A stretch of DNA of 14,390 nucleotides from Syntrophomonas sp. UBA4807 (GCA_002402575.1 DHGD01000101.1:1003-15392); one strand, 5' to 3'; numbered from the stretch's first letter, positions 6,667-14,352 are shown. The notes: generated from the letters alone by a model not told the origin. Translations and numbers: made by a program.

Positions 6667-7557
6667 ATGATTGACTTTAAAGGTAAGTCGGCAGTTATCA
6701 CCGGCGGAGCAAGCGGGATCGGTCTGGGCATTGCTACTGCGCTGGCCAATCAAGGATGCAATATTGCTATTACAGATATAAACGAAAAAAAAGGACAGGC
6801 CGCGGTAAAAGAACTGGCTAAAAAAGGAGTAAAGGCTCTTTTTATTCATCATGACGTCACCAAAGAAGCTGATTGGGACACAGTCATCGCCACCCTAAAA
6901 AAAGCATTCCCGCCTGTCGATTACGCTTTTAACAATGCCGGAATTATCCTGCAGCCCGCTCCTCTCACTGAAATCAAAGTCAAAGACTGGGAATGGATTA
7001 TTAGTGTCAATATGTGGGGAGCATTGTTCGGATTGCGTAAATTTACCGAACTCATGGAACAGCAGGACATCAACGGCCATATCGTGACGACCTCATCCAC
7101 AGCCGCAGCATCGGTAACCTCAACCTGGGTGCCCTACTGTGTTACCAAAGTAGCCGTGTTGAGAATGGTGGAAGGCTATCAGGCTGAGGCTAATCTATTC
7201 GGTAAAACCAAAATCAAATATTCGGCTATAATGCCTGCGGTGGTATATTCCAACATTGGTAACAGCGAAACTTACCGCCTGCCTGAATACGCTACCAGCG
7301 ATGTTCCCGCAGTCGAGCAGCCCAACATTCAACCAGGGTCACCAGAAGGCGATTCTATGGGCATGATTACCACCGAGCTGGCTGTAGAACGTATTCTCAA
7401 ACAGGTATCCTATGGACACACTTACATCTATACTCATCGGGATCTGACCAGCGCCTTGATTCTGTCCGAAACCAATTCTCTGTTGTTAAACAACCCGCCT
7501 ACCGATCAGGCCGTCTTCAATGGCGCTCATTATGCCAAAAAGGCTGCCAGACCGTAA
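6667..7557 (+). CDS. Short-chain dehydrogenase/reductase, third and more divergent
   Basis: This is a 296-residue SDR with TGGASGIG (12-19), Asp37, a canonical NNAG (89-92), Asn115, Ser144 and YCVTK (Tyr157, Lys161), so the catalytic tetrad is intact. Unlike the two HSD10-like copies it lacks the ERG-V-I signature. It has a long tail after the catalytic region (about 195-296), resembling larger SDRs of lipid or acyl-chain metabolism. The role is probably oxidation or reduction of a hydroxyl or keto group on the same substrate or a later intermediate, but no specific reaction can be claimed. Two in-frame ATGs exist at 6661 and 6667. AAAGGAG (6652-6658) is two bases from the first and eight from the second, so 6667 is preferred. 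The gene lies in the middle of the second unit, before a hairpin and fixA. Confidence 0.87.
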   Translation: MIDFKGKSAVITGGASGIGLGIATALANQGCNIAITDINEKKGQAAVKELAKKGVKALFIHHDVTKEADWDTVIATLKKAFPPVDYAFNNAGIILQPAPLTEIKVKDWEWIISVNMWGALFGLRKFTELMEQQDINGHIVTTSSTAAASVTSTWVPYCVTKVAVLRMVEGYQAEANLFGKTKIKYSAIMPAVVYSNIGNSETYRLPEYATSDVPAVEQPNIQPGSPEGDSMGMITTELAVERILKQVSYGHTYIYTHRDLTSALILSETNSLLLNNPPTDQAVFNGAHYAKKAARP

Positions 7558-7586
7558 TATCCGAAGGGTTATCAGTCAGCATCTGT

Positions 7587-7616
7587 CTTCCGGGGTCCTT
7601 TTCAGGGTCCCGGAAG
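7587..7616 (+). repeat. Intercistronic hairpin between the third SDR and fixA
   Basis: The arms CTTCCGGG (7587-7594) and CCCGGAAG (7609-7616) are perfectly complementary. G-U and G-C pairs extend the stem to 12 bp around a TTTTCA loop. No T-tract follows, so it is not a standard terminator. It could be an RNA processing or stability element separating SDR and fix expression. Confidence 0.55.
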
Positions 7617-7631
7617 AACAGAGGCGCATAG

Positions 7632-7637
7632 AAGGAG
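7632..7637 (+). promoter_or_regulatory. Ribosome binding site deciding the GTG start of fixA
   Basis: AAGGAG is only two bases before an ATG at 7640 but eight bases before the in-frame GTG at 7646. The GTG also yields the usual EtfB-family N-terminus (M-S-R-I-V-A-C-Y-K-W-V). GTG 7646 is therefore chosen. Confidence 0.7.
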
Positions 7638-7645
7638 AGATGCTT

Positions 7646-8410
7646 GTGTCAAGAATAGTAGCCTGCTACAAATGGGTGGCAGAGGAAGCGGATATTAGAA
7701 TAAACGCTGATTTATCAGTAGATCTAAGTAAAGCCAAAGGCAAAATTAGCGACTATGACCGCAACGCGATCGAAGCGGCTGTGCAGGCTGCTGAAGCGCT
7801 CGGCGGGAAAGCTGTTTCTCTCACCTTTGGTACTCAAAAGGCCAAAGCCTCCTTAAAAGATGTTTTATCCAGAGGCCCCGAGGAAGGCTGCTGGGTCAAT
7901 GGAGAAGAGGCTGATAATGCCGATAGCTCCGTAACTGCCCGGGCTTTGGCAGCCGCAATTAAGAAAATCGAAGACGTCAGCCTGATCATTTGTGCCGAGG
8001 GCGCCAGTGATACCTATGCCAGGCAGATAGGGCCACGCATTGGCGCGATTCTTAACCTGCCGGTTATAACCTCAGTAGCGAAGATGACTTTTGTGGGAGA
8101 AACCTTGCAAGCGGTCAGGAAACTGGACGACTGCCTGCAAACCGTGGAGGTGGAATTGCCGGCGGTAGTTGCGGTTCTGCCTGAAATCAACAGCGCCCCT
8201 ATACCTGGACTCAAAGCGGTCATGGCAGCAGGTAAAAAACCGGTTACAGAATATAAAAGTGCGGATCTGGGGGTAGATTTAACCCCTAAGACCCAGGTAA
8301 CTGCTTTCAAAGGTTATGTCATGCAAAGAAAGAACATCATTCTCAGCGGGGATGTCGGGGAAAATGTCGCTGCATTAGTAGCCGCTTTGAGAAAGGAAGG
8401 TGTTCTGTAA
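7646..8410 (+). CDS. fixA: FixA, electron transfer flavoprotein beta-subunit family
   Basis: This 254-residue protein is the beta partner of an ETF-type complex that accepts electrons from acyl-CoA dehydrogenases, or from NADH in bifurcating complexes, and relays them through flavins. It begins with the family pattern RIVACYKWV and carries SDYDRNAIEAAVQ (35-47), the nucleotide/FAD-binding region. KDVLSRGPEE (71-80) and SDTYARQIGPRIG (121-133) are very like E. coli FixA as I remember it. Length matches FixA-type proteins. A longer reading from ATG 7520 would overlap the preceding SDR and read through a hairpin, and the extra residues do not look like the family. Its stop overlaps the fixB start (TAATG), pointing to translational coupling. 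E. coli FixABCX serves reduction of crotonobetainyl-CoA; here the likely partners are the two dehydrogenases upstream. Confidence 0.94.
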   Translation: MSRIVACYKWVAEEADIRINADLSVDLSKAKGKISDYDRNAIEAAVQAAEALGGKAVSLTFGTQKAKASLKDVLSRGPEEGCWVNGEEADNADSSVTARALAAAIKKIEDVSLIICAEGASDTYARQIGPRIGAILNLPVITSVAKMTFVGETLQAVRKLDDCLQTVEVELPAVVAVLPEINSAPIPGLKAVMAAGKKPVTEYKSADLGVDLTPKTQVTAFKGYVMQRKNIILSGDVGENVAALVAALRKEGVL

Positions 8411-9324
8411 TGTCAGGGATTTTCATATACAGCGAGCGGCTTGATATCGCCTCGGAGTTGATAACGTTTGCTCGTGAAGCGGGAAAACCAGCGGTTTTGC
8501 TGGCGCTCAGCGCTGATGCCGCACAGAGCGCTAAAAACCTGGGCGCTGACAAAGTTTACTACCTTAAAGGAGAAAGCCCTCTGGCAGAAAGCTATGCCCT
8601 GGCAGTGGCACAGTTACTTCAAAAACAGGGTTCAGAGCTTTTCGCGGTAGGGGCCACTGCATCCGGCAGAGACCTGGCAGCCCGTACAGCCGGGTACTTG
8701 GACTGTGCCATGGTAAGCGATGTCTTATCTGTAAGCTGCGCGGACGGGCAAATCCAAACCGAGCGCATGATGTACGGAGGGGCGGTGCTGCAGCGCGAGA
8801 CTTTGAGCGGGTTGAGCGTAATCACCGTACCGCCAGGGAAATTTGAATCATCTCCTCCCGGCCTGGCTGAAGTTGAGGTGGTGGAGGTTTCATCAGACCC
8901 CAGGGTGCGCCTGGTAGAAACCGCGCCTATTGTCCGCCAGGGTACGGATCTCAGTAAAGCTGAGCGGGTGGTGTGCATTGGACTGGGGATGGAAAAAAAG
9001 GAAGATATGAAAATCGCGCTTGAGCTGGCTGAGGTCTTGGGAGCGGAATTGGGATGTTCCCGAGGCATAGCCGAAGAGCGGCACTGGCTGCCGGTGGAAC
9101 AATATATCGGTATTTCGGGTGCTATCGTAAAACCTCAGCTCTATATATCGATGGGCATTTCTGGTCAGGTACAGCATACCGTGGGTATACGTGACGCCCG
9201 TCTGATCGTGGCAATAGATCTGAATGACAAAGCCCCCATATTCAAGGCCGCCGATTACGGCATCGTAGGCGATATGAACCAGGTCGTCCCAATGTTGACG
9301 GAAGCCATAAAAAAGATGGGATAA
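8410..9324 (+). CDS. fixB: FixB, electron transfer flavoprotein alpha-subunit family
   Basis: This 304-residue alpha subunit pairs with FixA and binds FAD in its C-terminal domain. The ETF-alpha signature runs from about 244 to 292: LYISMGISGQVQH (244-256), IVAID, APIF and ADYGIVGD (281-288), with the CSRG segment at 216-219. The N-terminal domain (1-165) is the more variable FixA-interacting part. Length and layout match FixB/EtfA. The ATG overlaps the fixA stop by one base, so the two are coupled. With fixC and fixX immediately downstream, this is the complete four-subunit system rather than a simple soluble EtfAB. The expected role is to carry electrons between the acyl-CoA dehydrogenases or NADH and FixCX. 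Confidence 0.95.
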   Translation: MSGIFIYSERLDIASELITFAREAGKPAVLLALSADAAQSAKNLGADKVYYLKGESPLAESYALAVAQLLQKQGSELFAVGATASGRDLAARTAGYLDCAMVSDVLSVSCADGQIQTERMMYGGAVLQRETLSGLSVITVPPGKFESSPPGLAEVEVVEVSSDPRVRLVETAPIVRQGTDLSKAERVVCIGLGMEKKEDMKIALELAEVLGAELGCSRGIAEERHWLPVEQYIGISGAIVKPQLYISMGISGQVQHTVGIRDARLIVAIDLNDKAPIFKAADYGIVGDMNQVVPMLTEAIKKMG

Positions 9325-9353
9325 CCAAAATGCTTGGAAGCAGGGAGTAGAGC

Positions 9354-10640
9354 ATGAGCGATAAATTTGACGCCATCATAATAGGCGCGGGCCCTGCCGG
9401 GTCAGCCTGTGCATACACACTGGCTAAAGCCGGCAAAGAGGTGGCCTTGATTGAACGGGGAGACACCCCAGGCAGCAAAAACGTAACTGGAGGCAGATTC
9501 TACACTTATGCGTTGGAAATGCTGGATGAAAAACTGTGTGAAGAAGCCGCCCTGGAGAGACCGGTCACTCATGAGCAGTTCATGATGCTGGGCGGCGAGC
9601 GGAGCATCACCATAGATTACCATGATCCTTCGTTTCATACACCGGAATCGGTCCCTATGTCCTATACCATATTAAGGGCCAGGTTCGATGAATGGCTTGC
9701 GCAAAAGGCCGAAGAAAATGGAGCCTTACTGGCCTGCGGGATAAAAGTGGATGATCTTCTCGAAGAAAACGGCAAAATTGTTGGGATAGTGGCCGGCGAA
9801 GATGAGATGTACGCGGATGTAGTGGTGGCAGCCGATGGGGTGAATTCCTTTATGGGACAAAAGGCCGGATTAATCAAAGATTTGGATGCCCATACCGTAG
9901 GGGTGGGGGTCAAAGAGGTTATAGAGCTTTCTCCCGATGTTATCGAAGCCCGTTTCTGCCTGCGTTCCGGCCAGGGCGCAGCCCGGATGATATTGGGCTG
10001 TACTGAGGGAATTCACGGCGGGGGCTTCCTGTACACCAATCAGGAGAGCATATCCTTGGGTTGTGTGTTTATGCCGGACCAAGTAGCTCAATACAAGAAA
10101 TCAGTACATGAAATTTACCAGAATATGAAAATGCACCCCTCCATCTATTCACTCATCGAGGGGGGGAAAACCATTGAATATGGAGCCCACTTGGTTTCCG
10201 AGGCAGGGTACAGGGGGATCCCCTCCAGGCTTCACCGGGAAGGATTTTTAATGGCCGGGGACGCGGCTGGACTGGTAATGAATACCGGCTACTCTATTCG
10301 CGGCATTGATCTGGCTATGGTCAGCGGTATTGCCGCGGCCAAAGCCATCATTAGAGCAGCCCATCCGTATGAAGCGGGTCCGCTGTATATGAAGGAACTG
10401 GAGAATACAGGACTTATACCGTCAATGAAAAAAATGGACGGTTTTTTCGATATTCTGGAAACGCCTTGGATATATGACCGCGTTCCCAATCTGGCCACCG
10501 GGGTGTTCTCCGACCTTTTTAGTGTACACGGACAGGTGCCGCAGAGCATCAAGAACAGTGTTTTACAGAGGATCAAGGAAAACCGGCTGTCCCTCTGGCA
10601 ATTGGCTAAGTTGGGCTTAAAGGGGGTTAAATCATTATGA
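9354..10640 (+). CDS. fixC: FixC, ETF:quinone oxidoreductase-type flavoprotein
   Basis: This 428-residue flavoprotein, the same length as E. coli FixC, is the quinone-linked subunit of FixABCX/EtfABCX. The N-terminal Rossmann fold has GAGPAG (11-16) and the acidic strand end ALIERG (31-36), followed by NVTGGRFY (43-50), a FixC hallmark. A second FAD motif, MAGDAAG (300-306), precedes NTGYSIRGIDLA (310-321). The C-terminal part (about 340-428) corresponds to the quinone- and FixX-contacting region. It should sit at the inner face of the membrane and transfer electrons from FixAB to menaquinone. AGGGAG (9342-9347) is six bases before the ATG. Its stop codon overlaps the fixX start in ATGA, implying coupled synthesis of a tight complex. 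Confidence 0.95.
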   Translation: MSDKFDAIIIGAGPAGSACAYTLAKAGKEVALIERGDTPGSKNVTGGRFYTYALEMLDEKLCEEAALERPVTHEQFMMLGGERSITIDYHDPSFHTPESVPMSYTILRARFDEWLAQKAEENGALLACGIKVDDLLEENGKIVGIVAGEDEMYADVVVAADGVNSFMGQKAGLIKDLDAHTVGVGVKEVIELSPDVIEARFCLRSGQGAARMILGCTEGIHGGGFLYTNQESISLGCVFMPDQVAQYKKSVHEIYQNMKMHPSIYSLIEGGKTIEYGAHLVSEAGYRGIPSRLHREGFLMAGDAAGLVMNTGYSIRGIDLAMVSGIAAAKAIIRAAHPYEAGPLYMKELENTGLIPSMKKMDGFFDILETPWIYDRVPNLATGVFSDLFSVHGQVPQSIKNSVLQRIKENRLSLWQLAKLGLKGVKSL

Positions 10641-10930
10641 GCATCAGTAAACTAAGCGCCCCTGAACTTCTCAGCCTGAATCGGTTCAATGTGGATGAGG
10701 AAGAACCACATATCTTGTTGGACAAGGAGATATGTAAAGGGTGTGACAGCAAGCCCTGTTTGTACGTTTGTCCGGCTGTGCTGTACAAATTGGATAACCA
10801 CGGTGAGATTTCTTTTGATTATGCCGGATGTCTGGAGTGCGGCACCTGCAGAGTAATGTGCCAGAAACGAGGCATTATCAAATGGGTCTATCCCCGCAGC
10901 ACCTTTGGGGTGAGCTACCGTCAGGGTTAA
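10637..10930 (+). CDS. fixX: FixX, ferredoxin-like protein with eight cysteines
   Basis: This 97-residue iron-sulfur partner of FixC has the N-terminal NRFNVDEEEPHI (15-26) and the C-terminal YPRSTFGVSY (85-94), both typical of FixX. Cysteines 33, 36, 41 and 45 (CxxCx4CxxxCP) and 65, 68, 71 and 75 (CxxCxxCxxxC) could ligate two [4Fe-4S] clusters. E. coli FixX, as I recall it, lacks most of the first set, while bifurcating EtfABCX complexes carry two clusters. So this complex may be able to use a low-potential ferredoxin-type route. The ATG lies within ATGA at the end of fixC. It is the last gene of the tightly packed cluster. Confidence 0.94.
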   Translation: MSISKLSAPELLSLNRFNVDEEEPHILLDKEICKGCDSKPCLYVCPAVLYKLDNHGEISFDYAGCLECGTCRVMCQKRGIIKWVYPRSTFGVSYRQG

Positions 10931-11252
10931 GCGCGGTATCCGCCCCGCAAATCGAGAGGAGCGAATATAGAGCAACCAACCATTTATCAGCTCAGACACT
11001 TTTGCGGTAATGATAATAACCAGCAAACCGAAACTGGTGCAAATTATCCGCCCGAACCTCAAACCAATTTCTACCGTTGTAAACCTATAGATGCTGGAAA
11101 GGACCTGGAATAAAAAGGAAGGAGGCCTTAATACTGAACTGCGCCCAAATTTGGGCAAAAGTTAGGCAATCAGCCTGAGCACCTTGGGTAGAGGGAAGCT
11201 TGCTTAGGAATCTGTTCCCGCTGCCCGGAAACGAGTAAAGGAGGGATATGGT
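10931..11252. other. 322-base intergenic gap between fixX and the secreted protein
   Basis: I see no convincing gene, terminator with a T-tract, or -24/-12 promoter here. It contains a perfect 14-base palindrome (GCCCAAATTTGGGC, 11143-11156), a small AGGC/GCCT hairpin (11164-11176), a GGGAA/TTCCC stem (about 11193-11219) and a strong AAGGAGG (11119-11125) with no ordinary start codon after it. Whether transcription from the fix genes continues into the next gene is open. Confidence 0.5.
11237..11244 (+). promoter_or_regulatory. Ribosome binding site deciding the TTG start of the secreted protein
   Basis: AAAGGAGG is eight bases before TTG 11253. An ATG at 11248 is only three bases away and opens a frame of ten codons before a stop, so the TTG is the likely start. 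It gives a protein beginning with a good signal peptide. Confidence 0.7.
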
Positions 11253-13589
11253 TTGTTCAGGTTACACAGCCCGTCCATAAGCACTTGCATGGTCTTATGT
11301 TTCTTATTGACTCTTATAATGCCCATGACAACAGCATTGGCAGCAGATTCGGCCGATTTTATTTGGACGACAGCAGAAGGCTTGGAAAAAGACTCGGATT
11401 TGTCGCAGCGGCTGGGCTTCATTAAGATGTCGGATATGGAGCAGGCAGAGACCGCTGTCTATGTTGAGCTGACCCTGCCGGAAGGAGTTGAGTGGCAGCA
11501 ATCAATTGCCGGCGCTGATGGCATAGGCAACAGCGCTGACGATCCCGATATATCTGCTTATATCGAGGGTCATGGATGCACTGCTTCAGCTCAATTGGTA
11601 TCCGGAGATGAAAATGAGTATGTAGTAAGGTTTGACACTGACGGCACCGTTAGCGATTGGAATGATTTTTACATCAAAGCCAAATTTGATGATATGAAAA
11701 TCAGCAGCGGCGCAGCTGATGAAATCAAAGCCGAAATCATTGTAAAGGGGGTATCCGACTCCAATGTCCTGTTTAGCGAGTCAGCCGTCTGCCTTATCGG
11801 AACAACTGACGAAGCGACTATCACCTGTTCGGTTGAAAAGCCTGTCAGCATAGCGGTTGGCCATGAACAGGAACTGGCGGAAATAACCTGGCGGGAAAAT
11901 ATGCCGGGAGCTTTGCGGGTCGGGGACAAGTTCGTATTGACTCTGCCGGCTAAATTCGAGTGGGATGAAAGCGCCTCGGATTGGGAAGATGCCCTGGAGG
12001 GCAAATACGGTCTGGCGGCGACCGTAACCGTAGCCGATGATGAAGAATGCATCTTGGAGATCACTGCTACCTCCACGATCTTCAGTGATTCCATCTCCTT
12101 TACCGGATTTGTCACCGCATTCCCCTCAGCCGGGGACGGAGAGCTGGAGTTGTGCATCGAAGCTGAACTGGAAAGTGATGCCGATTTCGACGATACTAGT
12201 CTTGTAGTGGCCTTTGTGGGCGAGCAGCAGGGTATTATCGAGGTGGAGGACGATCAGGACGACAACGTTTACATCGGGCAGATTCCTGCTATAATGGATA
12301 CCTTTACCATCAAGACCACCGGAGGGCCATTCAGCGATGGAGACAAAATCTTTTTAACCCTTTCTCCCAATGCGGTATGGGGCATAAATCCTCCTGAACT
12401 GAGCGGGGACTGGGAAGACCAGGAAAGTAGCTTGTGCAGCGTGGACCTGGATTGGGTGGGCAGCTTCGATGACGGCCGCAGTATTTGGCTGAAGGTCCCC
12501 GACGGTGAGATCTATGACGAAATCGAATTCACCAAAATGCCCGCAGCCGTAATACCTTTTGATGTTGCCATACCCATAACCATAACCTTAGGCGGAACCT
12601 ATGACAGTGAAGCGGCAGTAATCGGCCCTGCCCCAATGGCGCACGCCGACCTGCAAACGGAAATTACCCCTATAGACCAGAGCGGTTTAAACCTGGCGGC
12701 CGGTGCCATCACTCTGACCGAAAAGGGCAAGGATGCATTCAAAGCGATCGCACCGTTGGATATTTTCAACTATATATTCCTTAAGCTGCCGACCGGGGTA
12801 TATTTTGCTGATGAGCCCACTGTGACCATCAATGGTGAAGAAACCGATGTCACCCTATGGCAGTCGGTCCATTTTGATTACAGCGATTACCACGAAGACC
12901 CCGGCAATCCTGGTGAAACCGATCCTGGCACTATGCCGGCGCCATATTATGATGAGCCCTTCGAAGCCGGACAGAGCAGCATCATATTTATTCAATTCGA
13001 TGATTATGCCGCTGATTTCCGGGACAAAAGGATCGACACTGTCAACATCAGCGATATTACCTACGACTTTGACAGCCGTTATAAAAACGTCGGACCGATC
13101 CCGGTTGCCATAGGCGGCACTTTGCTGAACGATTGGCTGGCAACCAGCAGCGTGTCCGGGCAGGAACTTGTCGAGACCCCGCTGTACTCGGCGGTAAATA
13201 CCAGCAGCGGAACCCCGCGGCTGTTCACCATTGGCTCCACCTCGTATTCTATTAACGGGTTGGAGAACACCATGGATGTAGCCCCCTACATTTCAGGCGA
13301 ACGCACTTACCTGCCCATTCGTTATGTCGGCTATGCCCTGGGCTTGACTGACAACGATATATTATGGGATGGCGTCAACCAGACAGTGACTCTGATCAAA
13401 GGCAACAAGGTAATACAGCTCAAGGCGGGAAGCACTGACATGTTGGTCAATGGAGCAGTATTGGCAATGGACGCAGCACCTGAAATCACTGGCGAGCGCT
13501 TGTGCCTGCCCGTTCGTTTTGTAGCCCAAGCCTTCGGAGCCGCGGTGGGGTGGGATGAAGCCGCCCGCACCGTCAGCATAACGATTTAA
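11253..13589 (+). CDS. Secreted multi-module protein with C-terminal copper-amine-oxidase-type N-domain repeats
   Basis: This 778-residue exported protein starts with a signal peptide: Arg3, a hydrophobic core about 11-23 and a probable cleavage after TALA (about residue 30). The mature part is rich in Asp and Glu. Four similar modules of about 140-155 residues are recognisable from a recurring strand motif: VELTLPEGVEW (71-81), FVLTLPAKFEW (227-237), IFLTLSPNAVW (366-376) and IFLKLPTGVYF (508-518). Each ends in a hydrophobic V-I-x-F/I type stretch, suggesting tandem beta-sandwich domains. The C-terminus (about 656-778) holds two copper-amine-oxidase N-domain-like repeats (PF07833 type) with ISGERTYLPIR (680-690) and ITGERLCLPVR (745-755), each followed by an aromatic W-D turn. 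Despite the domain name, these are usually cell-surface modules without oxidase activity; no catalytic tyrosine domain is present. No SLH or sortase motif is visible. Its link to the acyl-CoA genes is only positional. Confidence 0.85.
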   Translation: MFRLHSPSISTCMVLCFLLTLIMPMTTALAADSADFIWTTAEGLEKDSDLSQRLGFIKMSDMEQAETAVYVELTLPEGVEWQQSIAGADGIGNSADDPDISAYIEGHGCTASAQLVSGDENEYVVRFDTDGTVSDWNDFYIKAKFDDMKISSGAADEIKAEIIVKGVSDSNVLFSESAVCLIGTTDEATITCSVEKPVSIAVGHEQELAEITWRENMPGALRVGDKFVLTLPAKFEWDESASDWEDALEGKYGLAATVTVADDEECILEITATSTIFSDSISFTGFVTAFPSAGDGELELCIEAELESDADFDDTSLVVAFVGEQQGIIEVEDDQDDNVYIGQIPAIMDTFTIKTTGGPFSDGDKIFLTLSPNAVWGINPPELSGDWEDQESSLCSVDLDWVGSFDDGRSIWLKVPDGEIYDEIEFTKMPAAVIPFDVAIPITITLGGTYDSEAAVIGPAPMAHADLQTEITPIDQSGLNLAAGAITLTEKGKDAFKAIAPLDIFNYIFLKLPTGVYFADEPTVTINGEETDVTLWQSVHFDYSDYHEDPGNPGETDPGTMPAPYYDEPFEAGQSSIIFIQFDDYAADFRDKRIDTVNISDITYDFDSRYKNVGPIPVAIGGTLLNDWLATSSVSGQELVETPLYSAVNTSSGTPRLFTIGSTSYSINGLENTMDVAPYISGERTYLPIRYVGYALGLTDNDILWDGVNQTVTLIKGNKVIQLKAGSTDMLVNGAVLAMDAAPEITGERLCLPVRFVAQAFGAAVGWDEAARTVSITI

Positions 13590-13663
13590 GCGCGGATTTG
13601 ATTTAAGGCCGGATTTAAGTTTGAAAAGCTCGTTCGGATTTATCATTTAAGGAGGTAATCGAA

Positions 13664-14194
13664 ATGACAGAACAGACCCCCAGCCCCGGTATGGCCTATC
13701 TAAAAGCATGTTTGACAGCCGTCGTCGTACTTGCTGTAGTAGTTGCCTACATCGTGTTCGGAACCGTAGTGCTGAAGCTCCCCAATCCCTGGGTGGGGCT
13801 GTTGGCTGTAACCGCTTGGGGCGGTCTATATGCCAACAGTTTGGAGCACGCACCCAAGGTATTTATCGGCTCAGCTGCGGCCTTGTTAGTGGGAGCCAGC
13901 CAATGGCTGCTGCCTACCGTGCTAGGCCCGGTTGCAGGCGCCATTGTACCGCTGCTGATCATTATCTTAATGCTGGGCGGCATGCTGGCGGGACGATGCC
14001 CGGTTATCTGCAACACCGCTACTTTTATTATGCTTACTATTGTCACTCTGGAAGCATCGATTGTCGGCGGGCATCAGCACCTGCTATATCTTAAGGACCT
14101 GGCTTACGGCGCAGTCATCTTCTGGTTCGTGCCCTTTGTTATTTCTAAAATAACAGCTGCAAAGGCGGGCAAAAAAGATGCGGCGACTGCATAA
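13664..14194 (+). CDS. Small polytopic membrane protein of unknown function
   Basis: This 176-residue protein has about five or six predicted membrane segments (roughly 13-36, 43-58, 66-88, 90-110, 116-135 and 144-163) and a lysine-rich C-terminal tail (162-172), which would place that end in the cytoplasm. I do not recognise the family with confidence; DUF1097-like small inner-membrane proteins are one possibility. A Cys pair in RCPVIC (111-116) lies between two membrane segments. AAGGAGG (13649-13655) is eight bases before the ATG. It starts 74 bases after the secreted protein with no terminator between, so the two are probably cotranscribed. A role in transporting a substrate or supporting the secreted protein is conceivable but unsupported. 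Confidence 0.75.
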   Translation: MTEQTPSPGMAYLKACLTAVVVLAVVVAYIVFGTVVLKLPNPWVGLLAVTAWGGLYANSLEHAPKVFIGSAAALLVGASQWLLPTVLGPVAGAIVPLLIIILMLGGMLAGRCPVICNTATFIMLTIVTLEASIVGGHQHLLYLKDLAYGAVIFWFVPFVISKITAAKAGKKDAATA

Positions 14195-14276
14195 CTAAAC
14201 AGTTCGGATTACTATTGCAAATCGCATCGGCAACTTGTCACTAGTTGCAAATGATTTGTTCAAGTTCATCTATCCG

Positions 14277-14308
14277 GGAAAATGGGAGCAACGCAGCTCC
14301 CATTTTCC
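14277..14308 (+). terminator. Hairpin terminator after the membrane protein
   Basis: The 13-bp arms GGAAAATGGGAGC (14277-14289) and GCTCCCATTTTCC (14296-14308) are perfect complements around AACGCA. The T residues lie inside the 3' arm and the tail CCATTGTG is only partly T-rich, so termination is likely but not textbook. It could serve both directions. Confidence 0.7.
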
Positions 14309-14352
14309 ATTGTGATGATGCACGCTTAATCTGAAGGAATAAGATCAATATA

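Noticed and set aside
7520..7645. Longer fixA reading frame starting at ATG 7520
   Set aside because: It overlaps the preceding SDR, reads through a hairpin, has no ribosome binding site and adds residues unlike EtfB-family proteins.
11010..11090. 26-codon plus-strand frame in the gap after fixX
   Set aside because: It has no ribosome binding site and nothing recognisable in its product.
10652..11158. Minus-strand frame of 168 codons over fixX and the following gap
   Set aside because: It runs opposite a clearly real gene, has no recognisable domain and no good ribosome binding site.
11155..11245. Cobalamin or cyclic-di-GMP riboswitch ahead of the secreted protein (GGGAA...CCCGCTGCC resembles part of the B12 box)
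   Set aside because: The core GCCACTG box, the GACGCAAAG-type motifs and the rest of the fold are missing, and there is no room before the start codon.
11253..13589. True copper amine oxidase enzyme
   Set aside because: Only the N-domain-like repeats are present. The catalytic domain with its topaquinone tyrosine and histidine ligands is absent.
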